From Sinorhizobium sp. 6-70 (GTDB taxonomy: Bacteria; Pseudomonadota; Alphaproteobacteria; Rhizobiales; Rhizobiaceae), in contig NZ_JASKLS010000020.1 in NCBI RefSeq assembly GCF_030124375.1, positions 57,524 to 121,523 of the forward strand: 64,000 bases of DNA. Direction: 5' to 3'. The notes under the pieces were generated by a model. The model was given only the letters and a program-made list of their open reading frames with translations, ran no database searches and was not told the DNA's origin. The first letter of the stretch is position 1, and every line of letters begins with the position of its first letter. Below, piece after piece: positions 7,854 to 16,974 of the stretch. Made by a program: the position numbers and the translations under genes.

Positions 7854-8417
7854 TCAGTTACCAGGAGAGGCCGCCTTCAATCTGCCTCCCCGAGACTGTT
7901 TGCCTACGCATTTCGCAAAGGTCGGAGGGGGATCGCGCTAAATGGATAGTTTGGCGGGCGTGGTCCTCGGGTGCCTGGCGTCATGGTCGATTGATGTCAC
8001 CAACTTGATGCACCTTCAGCCATTCGCCTTAGGCGAGCGCCATGGTGTCCATGTCCTGAACAAAGGGCACAGGTTTGCTGAAGTCGCCGCCGCAAGCAAG
8101 CCCCGTTCAACGGCTTGCACTTCCGCGTAAACCGTCAGCATTCCGGAGATCGCATAGTCCAGCTGGTGCCCAGCATGGGAGTGCTATTGAAATACGGTCA
8201 AACCGAAATTCGCTAAGCTCCAGTCACATCACATGGCAAACGCCTCTGCCGCCCGACGCGACACGCCTCGCGCTGGATCGATCCTGCCATGCCTCCTAAT
8301 GGCGGCTGTCAGAAGTTACCGAGAGCAACGTGCTCGAACGCATCAGCGCCCGTTTCGGCTATTATACGGGATCACCCCCTTTAACATTGCTGATGCCAAG
8401 TTTCCGCAGAAGCCCAA
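7854..8417. other. Gene-free stretch between convergent units
   Basis: About 560 bp between the IclR gene (plus) and the end of the sugar-importer operon (minus). Short open frames occur but none has family resemblance or a supported start. It probably contains transcript ends and decayed coding DNA; no clear hairpin-plus-T-run terminator was picked out. Confidence 0.4.
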
Positions 8418-9464
8418 TCAGTTTGCGCGCAGCCCCTTGGGTGTAAACAAGTGAACCCTTTTCATGTCGGGAGCGACCATGACCGTCTGGCCGGGTTGAA
8501 GATCGATCCGGTCGCGCAGCACGAGGTTCACATCTGCCTGGCCGATCTTCGCTAGCACATGCGTTTCGGCTCCGGTCGGCTCGACCACCACCACCACAGC
8601 GGGGACACCATGTTCGCCAATCGTCAGATGTTCCGGACGGACACCGTAGACCGCCACTGTCCCGCCTTGATAGCCATCAGGTAGTGGAAGCGCCACTCCG
8701 CCTTCGGTGACAAACTGCCCATTGACGATCGCCCCCTGGAAGAGGTTCATCGAAGGTGAGCCGATGAAGGTTGCGACGAAGGTGTTGGCCGGCTGGTCGT
8801 AAAGTTCCAGCGGTTTGCCGATCTGCTCGACATTGCCGCCACGCATGACGACGATCCGATCAGCCATCGTCATCGCCTCGATCTGGTCGTGGGTCACGTA
8901 GACCGTGGTGGTTTTCAGACGCTGATGCAGGTTCTTGATTTCGGCGCGCATGGTGACGCGGAGCTTGGCGTCGAGGTTCGACAGCGGCTCGTCGAAGAGG
9001 TAGACCTGCGGTTGGCGAACGATCGCTCGCCCCATTGCCACACGCTGCCGCTGGCCGCCGGAAAGCTGCTTCGGCAGGCGATCAAGCAACGGCCCGAGCG
9101 CCAGGATATCGGCCGCTTCGCGCACGCTCTTTTCGATCGTCGCTCTATCCCGACCCTTCAGCTTGAGCGCGAAGCCCATGTTTTCCGCGACAGTCATGTG
9201 CGGATAAAGGGCATAGCTCTGGAAGACCATGGCGATGTCGCGCTCCTTCGGCGCCACGTCGTTGACGACACGGCCGCCGATACGGATCTCGCCGCCGCTG
9301 ATGTCCTCCAGCCCCGCAAGCATGCGCAAGAGGGTCGACTTGCCGCAGCCGGAAGGGCCGACGAGGGTGACGAACTCACCATCTTCGATGTTCATGGAGA
9401 TGTCATGAATCACCGGAACGGCGCCGTATTGTTTGCGAACCTGATCCATCGAGACGGATGCCAT
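8418..9464 (-). CDS. Sugar ABC transporter ATPase (UgpC/MsmK type)
   Basis: This 348-residue cytoplasmic ATPase energises the carbohydrate importer encoded upstream. Walker A is GPSGCGKST (about residue 36), the Q-loop is in MVFQSYALYPHM, the ABC signature is LSGGQRQR and Walker B runs into DEPLSNLDAKLR, followed by the switch histidine in THDQ. The C-terminal third is the MalK-type OB-fold regulatory domain (VRPEHLTIG). It is the last gene of the GH32 operon, 24 bp after the glycosidase. MalK-type ATPases are sometimes shared by several CUT1 importers. Confidence 0.93.
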   Translation of the reverse strand: MASVSMDQVRKQYGAVPVIHDISMNIEDGEFVTLVGPSGCGKSTLLRMLAGLEDISGGEIRIGGRVVNDVAPKERDIAMVFQSYALYPHMTVAENMGFALKLKGRDRATIEKSVREAADILALGPLLDRLPKQLSGGQRQRVAMGRAIVRQPQVYLFDEPLSNLDAKLRVTMRAEIKNLHQRLKTTTVYVTHDQIEAMTMADRIVVMRGGNVEQIGKPLELYDQPANTFVATFIGSPSMNLFQGAIVNGQFVTEGGVALPLPDGYQGGTVAVYGVRPEHLTIGEHGVPAVVVVVEPTGAETHVLAKIGQADVNLVLRDRIDLQPGQTVMVAPDMKRVHLFTPKGLRAN

Positions 9465-9488
9465 GAAATTTCTCCCTTTAAGTGTCTG

Positions 9489-11210
9489 CTAGAGCTTGAG
9501 CTGCCAGATGCTTGCTGCGGCGACATTGCCTTTGGGCGCGCTGAGGCAAGCGGACCGAACGCCTGCGAATCCGGGCAAACGCTTGGTTCCGGTCCAGCGA
9601 CCATTATCGGCAAAGACCTCGATCGATCCCACGTCCAGGAATATGCGAAGCGTCGACGGCGTTGCTCCGGCGGCGATGTAGCGTGGCAGCAATTTGCCGT
9701 CGGGAACCTCGTAGACGATGCTCAGGCCGTCCGGATCGAGCCGGACGCCGAGGTCGACGTCGGGATGGTCGAATTCGAGATTGAAGGCGGCGCCGGGGGC
9801 GGCGAGATCAATCACGATCTCTACCGCTCCGTTGGCGAGTTGGACCTTGTCTCCGCAAAGTAGTCGGCCTTCGTCTATCAAATCTTGGCGCAAGCCGTCG
9901 ACGGCATCGACCGGCGGGGTTAGCAACACATTGCCATCAAGCAGGACCCGCCGGGGGAGCGTCATGGCCGTGGAAAAATCGATCCTCTTCGAAATCTCCG
10001 TCCAGTTCGCCAGCCACGCGATGCCTACGGGGCCTGAATGGTCGACGAAGGCCTGGAAGGCATAGGCGTCGGTGCCAAAATCGAGTTCCTGCTCGAATTC
10101 CTTGACGAAGGTGCTGCCGTCGAAACGGCCGACGGTTGCAAGCGTTATGTTGCGTCGCGCCGTTGCCGGATCGCGGCTGGTGAGCAGTCCGACGATCAGC
10201 GCCCAACGGGTTTGGGGGTCGTCGGCAGGACCACCGAGCGGCACCATGCAAGGGCATTCGGCCGCCGTCATGCCGAAGCGGCTCTCGCGGTGAAGAATCC
10301 CGACGAAGCCCCAGCCAACCGCGGCGTCCAGATCGGCTGTGTCGTAGAGCAGGATCACTCCCCCCGCATGATCGCGGCTGCCGACGAGCATTTTCCAGCG
10401 TCCGTCCGGACCCTTGATCACATAGGGGTCACGGAAATCGAGCATCAGGTCTAGCCCGGACGGGCGTTCCGGCAGGATGATCTCCGCCGGCCCGCAGCTG
10501 ATCCGGTCGCGACTGACGGCGGTCAACTGGATCTGCTCTTCCGGCCTGCGGTCCTTCACATGTTCGGTGAAGAAGACACGGATCCCGGGCTCCTCGCCAG
10601 CAAGGGGAACTGCCGAGCCGGAAAACGCGCCGCCGCGGCCTTCGGCGCTTGCCGAGAGTCCCGCCGACGGAAACAGAAACATCGGCAGGTGCTTCCATCG
10701 GAGATAGTCATCCGAGACCGCATGGCCCCAATGCATCGTGTTCCAGCGTAAGCTGTGGGGGTAGTGCTGATAGAAGAGATGAACCTTGTCGCCGAAACGG
10801 CCGAAGCCGTTGGGGTCGTTCATCCAGCCGAAGGGCGGGCGGAAGTGATAGCTACCAGGAACGCGTGGTGTCGAATTGGCTTCGCCGCTGTAAAGAACAA
10901 CGATGCCTTTCTCCAAAACGTCCGTTTCCGAAAAAGCATAGACGACAGAGAGGCTCGTGGTCGCGGGGTTGTAGCTAAACGAGGTTTCGCCGGCTGTCTC
11001 GATCAGCAGCGCCCGGAACTCGAACTCCTCGCTGTTTCGCGCCGTTATGCGACCAATTTCCTGTCCGTCCTGGCTCGCTGTCAGCTCGGCCGTCCTACCC
11101 GTATCGACTGGTTTCAGCCACGCGTGGAGCGTGGTCCCGGCGGGGAGGGCGGCCATCAGCGTCTTCAGATTGCCTCCGAGAAGGCAAGAGTGGGTTGTAT
11201 GACTTGTCAT
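9489..11210 (-). CDS. Glycoside hydrolase family 32 (beta-fructosidase/levanase-like)
   Basis: The 573-residue enzyme has all three GH32 catalytic motifs: WMNDPNG at 129-135 with nucleophile Asp132, FRDP with Asp261 stabilising the transition state, and AAEC with acid/base Glu318. The C-terminal beta-sandwich of GH32 follows (SIEVFADNG is diagnostic). An N-terminal extension of about 115 residues precedes the catalytic domain. No signal peptide is seen, so it should act in the cytoplasm on sucrose, fructo-oligosaccharides or short levan chains after import. It starts 3 bp after the permease stop, so it is translationally coupled inside the importer operon. Exact substrate is not predictable. 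Confidence 0.93.
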   Translation of the reverse strand: MTSHTTHSCLLGGNLKTLMAALPAGTTLHAWLKPVDTGRTAELTASQDGQEIGRITARNSEEFEFRALLIETAGETSFSYNPATTSLSVVYAFSETDVLEKGIVVLYSGEANSTPRVPGSYHFRPPFGWMNDPNGFGRFGDKVHLFYQHYPHSLRWNTMHWGHAVSDDYLRWKHLPMFLFPSAGLSASAEGRGGAFSGSAVPLAGEEPGIRVFFTEHVKDRRPEEQIQLTAVSRDRISCGPAEIILPERPSGLDLMLDFRDPYVIKGPDGRWKMLVGSRDHAGGVILLYDTADLDAAVGWGFVGILHRESRFGMTAAECPCMVPLGGPADDPQTRWALIVGLLTSRDPATARRNITLATVGRFDGSTFVKEFEQELDFGTDAYAFQAFVDHSGPVGIAWLANWTEISKRIDFSTAMTLPRRVLLDGNVLLTPPVDAVDGLRQDLIDEGRLLCGDKVQLANGAVEIVIDLAAPGAAFNLEFDHPDVDLGVRLDPDGLSIVYEVPDGKLLPRYIAAGATPSTLRIFLDVGSIEVFADNGRWTGTKRLPGFAGVRSACLSAPKGNVAAASIWQLKL

Positions 11211-11213
11211 TGA

Positions 11214-12107
11214 TCAACCTTTCACGGCGGAACCAATAAACGAACTCACAAACCAGCGCTGGAATGCGAGGTAGAGGACGAGGATCGGAATCATCATCAG
11301 GACGGAAGCCGCCATGGCGCGGTCCCAATAGATGCTGTCCTGGCCGAAGAACGTGGCGATCCCGACAGTGATCGGTCGGGCATAGTCGGTCTGCGTTACC
11401 AGGATGGGCCAGAGATACTGGTTCCACGTCTCGATCCCCATGAGGATCGAGACGGTGGCAAGCGCCGGCAGGCTCAAGGGCAGGAAGATCGAACGGTAGA
11501 TGCGGAAGACCGAGGCGCCGTCCATTTCGGCCGCTTCGAAGAGCTCCTTCGGAAGCTGGGCGAAGAACTGGTAGAACAGGAAGATGTAAAGCGGGCTGGC
11601 GACCCAGGGGACGATCTGCACCGCAAAAGTGTCGGTCATGCCAGCGCGCGAAACCATGATGACGAGCGGCATGATGATGCTCTCCTGCGGAATGACGTAA
11701 AGAGCAATGACCAGTGACAGGATCAGGGCGCGGCCACGAAGCGAGCCCCATGCGAGCACGAAGCCCGCCATCGAATTGACGATCAGGCCGGCGCCGACCG
11801 TTGAGGCGAGAATGAACAGCGAATTCAGAAGATAGCGGCCAAAGGCCAGCTCACCTGAGAAATTGCTCACCTCGGCGAAATTCGAGAGCGTCGGATTGGG
11901 GGCCCAAAAGGCGCGAAAACTGCCCATGTCGGCCAGAATCTGAAACCGGTCGTCCTTCAGGCTTGCGATCAGCAGCATGAACAGCGGTGAGACGATCACC
12001 AGCGCGATGGCGAGGATGCAGCCTGTCTGGACGACGCGCAGCGAGCCGATCGCGGAGCGCTCGCGCTTTGCCTCTGTCTGCAGGGTGGGGATGGCAAGAT
12101 CAGACAT
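11214..12107 (-). CDS. Sugar ABC transporter permease (MalG/CUT1 type)
   Basis: This 297-residue inner-membrane permease has about six membrane segments and the CUT1 EAA loop, seen here as LPKELFEAAEMDGASVFRIY, with its invariant glycine and the following FLPLSLPALATV. It overlaps the MalF-type permease gene by eight bases, and GH32 starts 3 bp after it. With the partner permease it forms the membrane channel for the sugar delivered by the binding protein at 13129-14412. Confidence 0.93.
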   Translation of the reverse strand: MSDLAIPTLQTEAKRERSAIGSLRVVQTGCILAIALVIVSPLFMLLIASLKDDRFQILADMGSFRAFWAPNPTLSNFAEVSNFSGELAFGRYLLNSLFILASTVGAGLIVNSMAGFVLAWGSLRGRALILSLVIALYVIPQESIIMPLVIMVSRAGMTDTFAVQIVPWVASPLYIFLFYQFFAQLPKELFEAAEMDGASVFRIYRSIFLPLSLPALATVSILMGIETWNQYLWPILVTQTDYARPITVGIATFFGQDSIYWDRAMAASVLMMIPILVLYLAFQRWFVSSFIGSAVKG

Positions 12108-13041
12108 CGAAACGCCTCAGGAGTTGGCGCTGCACGAGCGCGATGACGAGAACGATGAGGAAGAGAATGACTGAGACGGCAGAGGCGTAACCAAGCTTCT
12201 GCTCTTCGAAGCCGGCGCGCACCATGTAGTGGACGACGGTTTCGGTGCTGCTTCTCGGGCCGCCCTGAGTCAGGATCGCCACCTGAGTATAAAGCTTGAA
12301 AGCCTGAATGGTGGTGATCACCAGCACGAAGACGTGTGTCGGCCTGAGTCCCGGCATCGTGACGTGCCAGAAGCGCTGCAAGGCGTTGGCGCCGTCGATC
12401 CTGGCAGCATCGTAGAGTTCATCCGGAATGCCCTGCAGGCCGGCGAGATAGATGATCATCTGGAAGCCGTAGGCCTGCCAGGCCGACAGCAGCACGATCG
12501 AGAACATCGCCCAGTTAGGGTCGCCGAGCCAGTCGATCGGCTCGATGCGGCCACCGGAGAGGAAGCCGATCACCTGATTGAGGGGGCCGGTCGGATACTG
12601 GAAGAGCGTGCCCCAGATCACACAGACGACGACCATCGACGTGATCGCCGGCAGGAAGAACACGCCCCGGAAGAAATTGCGGAACGGAAGCTTCTGGTGG
12701 AGCAGTAGGGCTGTGGCGAAAGCCAGACCGCACTGCACCGGCAGAATCCAGAATGTGAAGCGCGAGACGTTCCAGAGTGACGTCCAGAAGAGATCATCCT
12801 TGAAGATGCGCAGGAAGTTGGTGAAGCCGATGAACCGGACGGGGGTCGGCCGCGGTACCAGTGGTTGGTTGGTCATCGCCGTCCAGAACGACAGGAGAAA
12901 TGGCACGACGAGGAAGATCGTCAGCAAGGCCACGGCAGGGGCGAGCATGCCGACTTCCTGGAACAGACGGCCCCTGTCCCTCAGCCGTGCTGGGCGTGTC
13001 GCGACAGCCGTCGCTGGCAGCGCCGGTTGCTGCAAGGTCAT
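12100..13041 (-). CDS. Sugar ABC transporter permease (MalF/CUT1 type)
   Basis: The 313-residue permease starts with a cytoplasmic leader (about 30 residues) and then has roughly six membrane segments. The EAA loop is IPDELYDAARIDGANALQRF, followed by WHVTMPGLRPTHVFV, characteristic of MalF-type CUT1 permeases. The downstream permease gene overlaps it by eight bases. An 87-bp gap with a strong hairpin separates it from the binding-protein gene upstream. Confidence 0.93.
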   Translation of the reverse strand: MTLQQPALPATAVATRPARLRDRGRLFQEVGMLAPAVALLTIFLVVPFLLSFWTAMTNQPLVPRPTPVRFIGFTNFLRIFKDDLFWTSLWNVSRFTFWILPVQCGLAFATALLLHQKLPFRNFFRGVFFLPAITSMVVVCVIWGTLFQYPTGPLNQVIGFLSGGRIEPIDWLGDPNWAMFSIVLLSAWQAYGFQMIIYLAGLQGIPDELYDAARIDGANALQRFWHVTMPGLRPTHVFVLVITTIQAFKLYTQVAILTQGGPRSSTETVVHYMVRAGFEEQKLGYASAVSVILFLIVLVIALVQRQLLRRFDV

Positions 13042-13085
13042 GATCTCCTCCTCATCTGAAATGCGTCGCTTGTTCGATCGGCTGC

Positions 13086-13120
13086 TGCGGCCGCGCGGGT
13101 ATGGGCTCCACGCGGCCGCA
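13086..13120 (-). promoter_or_regulatory. Intercistronic hairpin after the binding-protein gene
   Basis: A perfect 10-bp inverted repeat (TGCGGCCGCG and CGCGGCCGCA) with a 15-base loop lies between the binding-protein and first permease genes. There is no T-run, so it is not a standard terminator. Hairpins at this position in importer operons commonly protect the upstream mRNA or reduce read-through, raising binding protein over permease; that role is inferred. Confidence 0.55.
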
Positions 13121-13128
13121 CACGCGCG

Positions 13129-14412
13129 TTATTGCTGTTCGTCGAAGGGCGGATAGCCGTCGTTTTCTTCGATATCCTCGTCGATCTTCTCGGCTGCCGC
13201 GGTGAGTGCAGCCTTGACGTCACCGCCATTGAAGATCTCGTCCACCGCTCCCATGAAGGCCGAGGTGATGATCGGATAAGCCGGATGCGGAGGTCGTGCA
13301 ACCGCCGTCTTGGATGCCTGCTCGAAGGCCACCGCCATCGCACCGCCGTCGGCGTAAAGCGGTGACTCTGCGGCGAAGCTCTTTAAGCCAGGATAGGCGG
13401 AATCCTTCTTCGCATAATCCCGGAATGCCTTATCCTTAAGCATGAAGCTGACGAACTTGCCGGCGACATCGGGATGTTCGGACGCGGTGGTGATGCCCCA
13501 GATCCAGGTGCCGTTGGGGCTCGCGCCCTCCGCCCCGAACTTCGGCAATGGCATGACGACGGTGTCGTCCTTCATCGAAGCCGCAGCTTCCGCATAGAAC
13601 CAATGGCCCCCGAACGCCAACGCGGCCGGGTGGCCTTCGGCGAAGAACTGATTGGTGCCGGAGGATTGCGGCACGACCCAGCCGTTCTTCACCCATTTCT
13701 GCATCATCGTCAGCGCATCGACGCAAGGATCGCTGTCCAGAGTGCCGACGGATTTCCAGGTCTTACGGTCAATGAGGTCGCAGCCGGCTGATTGCAGGAT
13801 GGGACCATAGGCATATGTGATCCACTCGGTCTTGATGCCGTAGCCACGGAAGGTGTCGATCGGCCATTTGACGCCCTCGACCTTGGAGAGCTTTTCGAGG
13901 TAATTTTCGAATTCCTCGCGCGTCCAGGCGTCGTCAACGCCCTTCGGGATGCGTGCGCCGATCGCTTCCAGATATTTCCTGTTGCCGTAGAGAACGACCG
14001 AGGAGTCGGTCAGCCCGACCGCGTAAAGCTCCTTGTCGACGGGGTAGGTGCCCTGCGCGATATTCGACTCGGTCATGTCTTCGATGACATCCTCATCGAT
14101 CAACGGCCTGATCGGCTGCAGATAGCCCGACCAGACGTAGTTGGCGAGGAAGGGCGCGTCGAGTTCCATGACGTCCGGCAGCTGCTTGGACATCACCGCC
14201 GCGCTGAACTTCTCGTTATATGCGTCGTGCGGAGCGTAGATAAGCTCGATGTCGACGTCCGGGTTGGCGGCCTCGAACCGCTTGGCAACCTCGCCATAGG
14301 TGGAGACCCAGCCGGGGTCGCCCTGGTGCATCACGTGAATGACGGTTTTGGCTTCGGCCATGCCTCCGAGCGCGACCGATGCCATTAGGAATGAAAGTAA
14401 ACGATTACCCAT
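13129..14412 (-). CDS. Sugar ABC transporter substrate-binding protein (SBP family 1)
   Basis: The 427-residue periplasmic protein begins with a Sec signal peptide (MGNRLLSFLMASVALGGMAEA) and continues with the family-1 pattern TVIHVMHQGDPGWVSTYGEV and AKRFEAANPDVDIELIYAPH. ATG 14412 is preferred over the in-frame GTG 14415 because it sits 8 bp from a strong GGAGGAG ribosome-binding site. A LacI-type operator overlaps this start. It supplies the ligand for the permeases downstream; given the GH32 enzyme, sucrose or a fructo-oligosaccharide is likely. Confidence 0.92.
   Translation of the reverse strand: MGNRLLSFLMASVALGGMAEAKTVIHVMHQGDPGWVSTYGEVAKRFEAANPDVDIELIYAPHDAYNEKFSAAVMSKQLPDVMELDAPFLANYVWSGYLQPIRPLIDEDVIEDMTESNIAQGTYPVDKELYAVGLTDSSVVLYGNRKYLEAIGARIPKGVDDAWTREEFENYLEKLSKVEGVKWPIDTFRGYGIKTEWITYAYGPILQSAGCDLIDRKTWKSVGTLDSDPCVDALTMMQKWVKNGWVVPQSSGTNQFFAEGHPAALAFGGHWFYAEAAASMKDDTVVMPLPKFGAEGASPNGTWIWGITTASEHPDVAGKFVSFMLKDKAFRDYAKKDSAYPGLKSFAAESPLYADGGAMAVAFEQASKTAVARPPHPAYPIITSAFMGAVDEIFNGGDVKAALTAAAEKIDEDIEENDGYPPFDEQQ
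14395..14412 (-). promoter_or_regulatory. Second LacI-type operator, overlapping the binding-protein start
   Basis: The plus-strand text AAAGTAAACGATTACCCA shares 13 consecutive or near-consecutive bases with the operator at 15469-15486, including the block ACGATTACCCA and the palindromic core GTAAACGATTAC. It covers the first codons of the binding-protein gene. A site here could act as a roadblock or as the second anchor for a repression loop of about 1.07 kb with the site upstream of lacI. Coding constraint could partly explain the sequence. Confidence 0.5.
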
Positions 14413-14453
14413 CACTGTTTCTCCTCCTCAACGGGTTTTACGTGGCTACTGAT

Positions 14454-15458
14454 TTATACGGATGACCGCTCCACCATCTGGAACGGAAGCTTGTGAAGCT
14501 CGCCTGCTGCCGTGTCACCGGCAAGCAGGATCTCCGCGGCCAGGCGGCCCATCGCCCGATGCGGCAGGGCCATGGTCGTCAATGGCGGGTCGAGACGCGA
14601 TGCAATATCGACCTGATTGTCGAAGCTGGCGACGGCGACATCGTCGGGGATTTGCGCTCCAACCCGGCGCAGCGCCGCATAGACCTCCATCGCCACACGG
14701 TCGTTGCCGCACAGTATGGCATCCGGCCGGTCGGGCCCACTCATCAACTCGGTAATGTGGGAAAGCACGAGGCTGTGCGCTCTATCGCTGTAAATCGCTC
14801 TGCGAACAGCCGGCAATACGCGGGCGGCCGCGCCATCAAAGCCGGCCTCGGTGATCGCCTGTCGGAACCCCGCTTCGCGCAATTCGCCGGCAAGCAGGCC
14901 GGGCAGGTTGATGAAGGCGATATTCCTGCGTCCGGCCTCGATCAGATAACTGGTGATGTCACGCGCGGCGCCAATCTCGTCGGGTACCAGTGCGGTCACC
15001 CGGTCGCTCGCTTCGCGGCAATTGATCATCACCCCGACGGCCTCGGCAAAGTCCTCGGGCAGCGCGACGACCTTGTGGTACATGGCGGCATAAGCGATCG
15101 CCCGCGGGCGGAAGCGACGCACTTCCTCAATCACCGCGCCTACATCGCGGCTCCCGTTCAAGGTCATCGCAAAAACGGCCATGTCAGAGGCTCGCGCCGC
15201 ACCATCGAGCCCCCGGATGATTTCCGTTGCGAAAGGGGAGGTGATCAATTCGTCGGCAACGACGCCGATCAGCGGCATCCAGCCCTGCCGCATGCTGCGT
15301 GCGGCAAGATTGGTGACGTAGCCAAGTTCCTCGGCTATTTCCTTGATGCGCTGCCTCGTCGCTTCGGCCATGCGGGCCGAGCCGCCGTGCAGCGCGCCGG
15401 AAACCGTCTTGACGGAGACGCCCGCGCGTTCGGCAATGTCGTTGAGGGAGACGGTCAC
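14454..15458 (-). CDS. LacI family transcriptional repressor of the GH32 operon
   Basis: The 334-residue regulator has the LacI helix-turn-helix at its N-terminus (SLNDIAERAGVSVKTVSGAL), the hinge helix region around TNLAARSMRQG and a periplasmic-binding-protein-like effector domain. The start is GTG at 15458 with GGTGA 7 bp upstream; the nearby ATG is followed by an early stop. It is the first gene of the operon, so it most likely represses its own transcript and is released by a fructose-containing sugar or its derivative. Confidence 0.92.
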   Translation of the reverse strand: MTVSLNDIAERAGVSVKTVSGALHGGSARMAEATRQRIKEIAEELGYVTNLAARSMRQGWMPLIGVVADELITSPFATEIIRGLDGAARASDMAVFAMTLNGSRDVGAVIEEVRRFRPRAIAYAAMYHKVVALPEDFAEAVGVMINCREASDRVTALVPDEIGAARDITSYLIEAGRRNIAFINLPGLLAGELREAGFRQAITEAGFDGAAARVLPAVRRAIYSDRAHSLVLSHITELMSGPDRPDAILCGNDRVAMEVYAALRRVGAQIPDDVAVASFDNQVDIASRLDPPLTTMALPHRAMGRLAAEILLAGDTAAGELHKLPFQMVERSSV

Positions 15459-15468
15459 GGCTTCACCA

Positions 15469-15486
15469 TGGGTTAACGATTACCCA
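15469..15486 (-). promoter_or_regulatory. LacI-type operator upstream of the GH32 operon
   Basis: TGGGTTAACGATTACCCA is an 18-bp inverted repeat with seven of nine base pairs matching and a central CG, the hallmark of LacI-family operators. It ends 11 bp before the repressor start codon, so the operon mRNA must begin very close to or inside it. Its near-copy at 14395-14412 supports its role. Confidence 0.7.
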
Positions 15487-15831
15487 ACGTCTACCATTGG
15501 CGGAGGCTCAAGTCAAATCGATCGCCTCTGTTGACGTCACCGCGGTGAGCACGACGGATCGCGCAATCCGGGCGAGCCGCACCGATCAACATCAATATCG
15601 GCGAAGTGAACGGTCGCGCCGCTTGCGAGAAGGAACACTCGCCGAACACCTGCCGAAAGTTCACTCGGCGCGCGGGGAGAAGTGCGCCGTTTTCTCTGTA
15701 CTACGAGAACCTTTGTTCCTCATCCATTTGAGCTAAGTATGGTTGGTTCGACCGCGTACCGCGCGCGAAGCGTTCCGCAACTGTTAGAGATTATTTCAGA
15801 TCTTGCTGGATTTTTGCCTGACCAAACCTGG

Positions 15832-15972
15832 TTAGCAACGCCTGCCGAGACAGGGCATGATTGGCGGTACAGTGAGTGGCACCTCATCTGCTGGTTTGAA
15901 CGCCACAATGCTTATCAAGATAGCAATGAGAATGCCTATGAGTGCTAGAAAGCCGATTCCAGATTTATCCAT
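15832..15972 (-). CDS. Possible 46-aa single-span membrane peptide
   Basis: A short minus-strand frame begins MDKSGIGFLALIGILIAILI and continues into SIVAFKPADEVPL. It encodes one clear membrane helix with a short polar tail, the build of many small membrane proteins and type I toxins. Only a weak AGGG lies before the ATG and no family was recognised. It sits in otherwise empty DNA upstream of the GH32 operon. Confidence 0.3.
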   Translation of the reverse strand: MDKSGIGFLALIGILIAILISIVAFKPADEVPLTVPPIMPCLGRRC

Positions 15973-16465
15973 GCCCTATCATGGTGAGGCGAATGAGAGC
16001 AAAACGGGGCAGCCATCAGCGCAGACCTTCACCAATCCCTGCCATGGTTAATTAAAGCCGACTCGTGCGGTGCCTGAACGGCTCAAAAAGATCGTCGACC
16101 AGACGAATTGTCCTCGAAACCGTGAACCCGACGGGTGGGAACGGAGTTCGAGGGGGTTGGCCACTAGCGTAATCGCTCTGAGCCTCGCCTTCAGGGCGGC
16201 GACCCCTTCAATTTTCTTCTATAGGCCGTCCATGATGCCTTCGACTGCCGGTCGTTGTTGCGGAGAAGACGCCAAAGCGGCTCAACCGCTCGCAGCTGCC
16301 GCATCGAGCTCATGGGAATTTGCGCCGCGCTGGCGAGCTCGCAGCGCATTGGGTCCGGCAGGGAAAGCGTTGCGTCGCGGGGGTGCGCGCTACTATGCTC
16401 TCTGACATCAGCTCTTGGCTTACTCCAGAATCCCGACAGTATGGCGCCTGCAGAGAAAGAGGAGC
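15973..16465. other. Gene-free stretch
   Basis: About 490 bp between the small membrane peptide and the rhizavidin pseudogene. Plus-strand frames have no family resemblance. Nothing assignable was seen. Confidence 0.4.
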
Positions 16466-16832
16466 TTAATCATTCAAGAAGCTTTTTGTCTCGGTCGTCG
16501 GTACATGTTGGAAAGTGTCTTTTCCTTGCTCAATTGCCGGCCCAGCGGTGCCTTCGTAAGCAAGGCTCCAGCTCGTGACGATCTCAATGTTATTTCCGTT
16601 AGCCTGTGCGTAGCCGGTCCATCCGGTTGCTGAATTGCAATTCTCCATCGAATTATTCCAGCCGACCGAGAATGCGATGAACTTCGCGTTTACTCTTCCC
16701 GTTAGCGGATCCAGTTCTGGCATTTGGCGCCTTGGTCTCTGTTTATGTATTGGCCCGAGACATTTCCGAACGAGCCGACTTGAATGATCATCGTCGAGCC
16801 GGACTGGTTCTGAGGCGCTGTGGGGCGCCTGT
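16466..16832 (-). pseudogene. Rhizavidin-like avidin, frameshifted
   Basis: Two overlapping minus-strand frames together give most of an avidin-family biotin-binding protein that closely matches rhizavidin of Rhizobium etli. The first gives QNQSGSTMIIQVGSFGNVSG and QYINRDQGAKCQN, then a stop. The second resumes at DPLTGRVNAKFIAFSVGWNN and runs to VPTTETKSFLND. Compared with rhizavidin, about four bases are missing between CQN and PLTGRV, where Ser-Pro-Tyr is expected. The signal peptide and first residues are also not recognisable. The biotin-site residues in SVGWNNS, SATGWTGYAQ and the two cysteines of rhizavidin remain in the text. Its 3' end is intact. It follows the JAMM peptidase gene by about 140 bp. 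Confidence 0.88.
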
Positions 16833-16974
16833 GTTCCCAAACGATGAGGACGCCGCTTGGCGATTCGGGCCGGGGGCAGACTGCGGCAACGGATGTTGGT
16901 TGGTGCTTCGAATCGGCTTCGATCCCGTGGTTCAGCGCCAAATACTGGTTTCTAGGTTGGCCTTCGAAGGCCGG

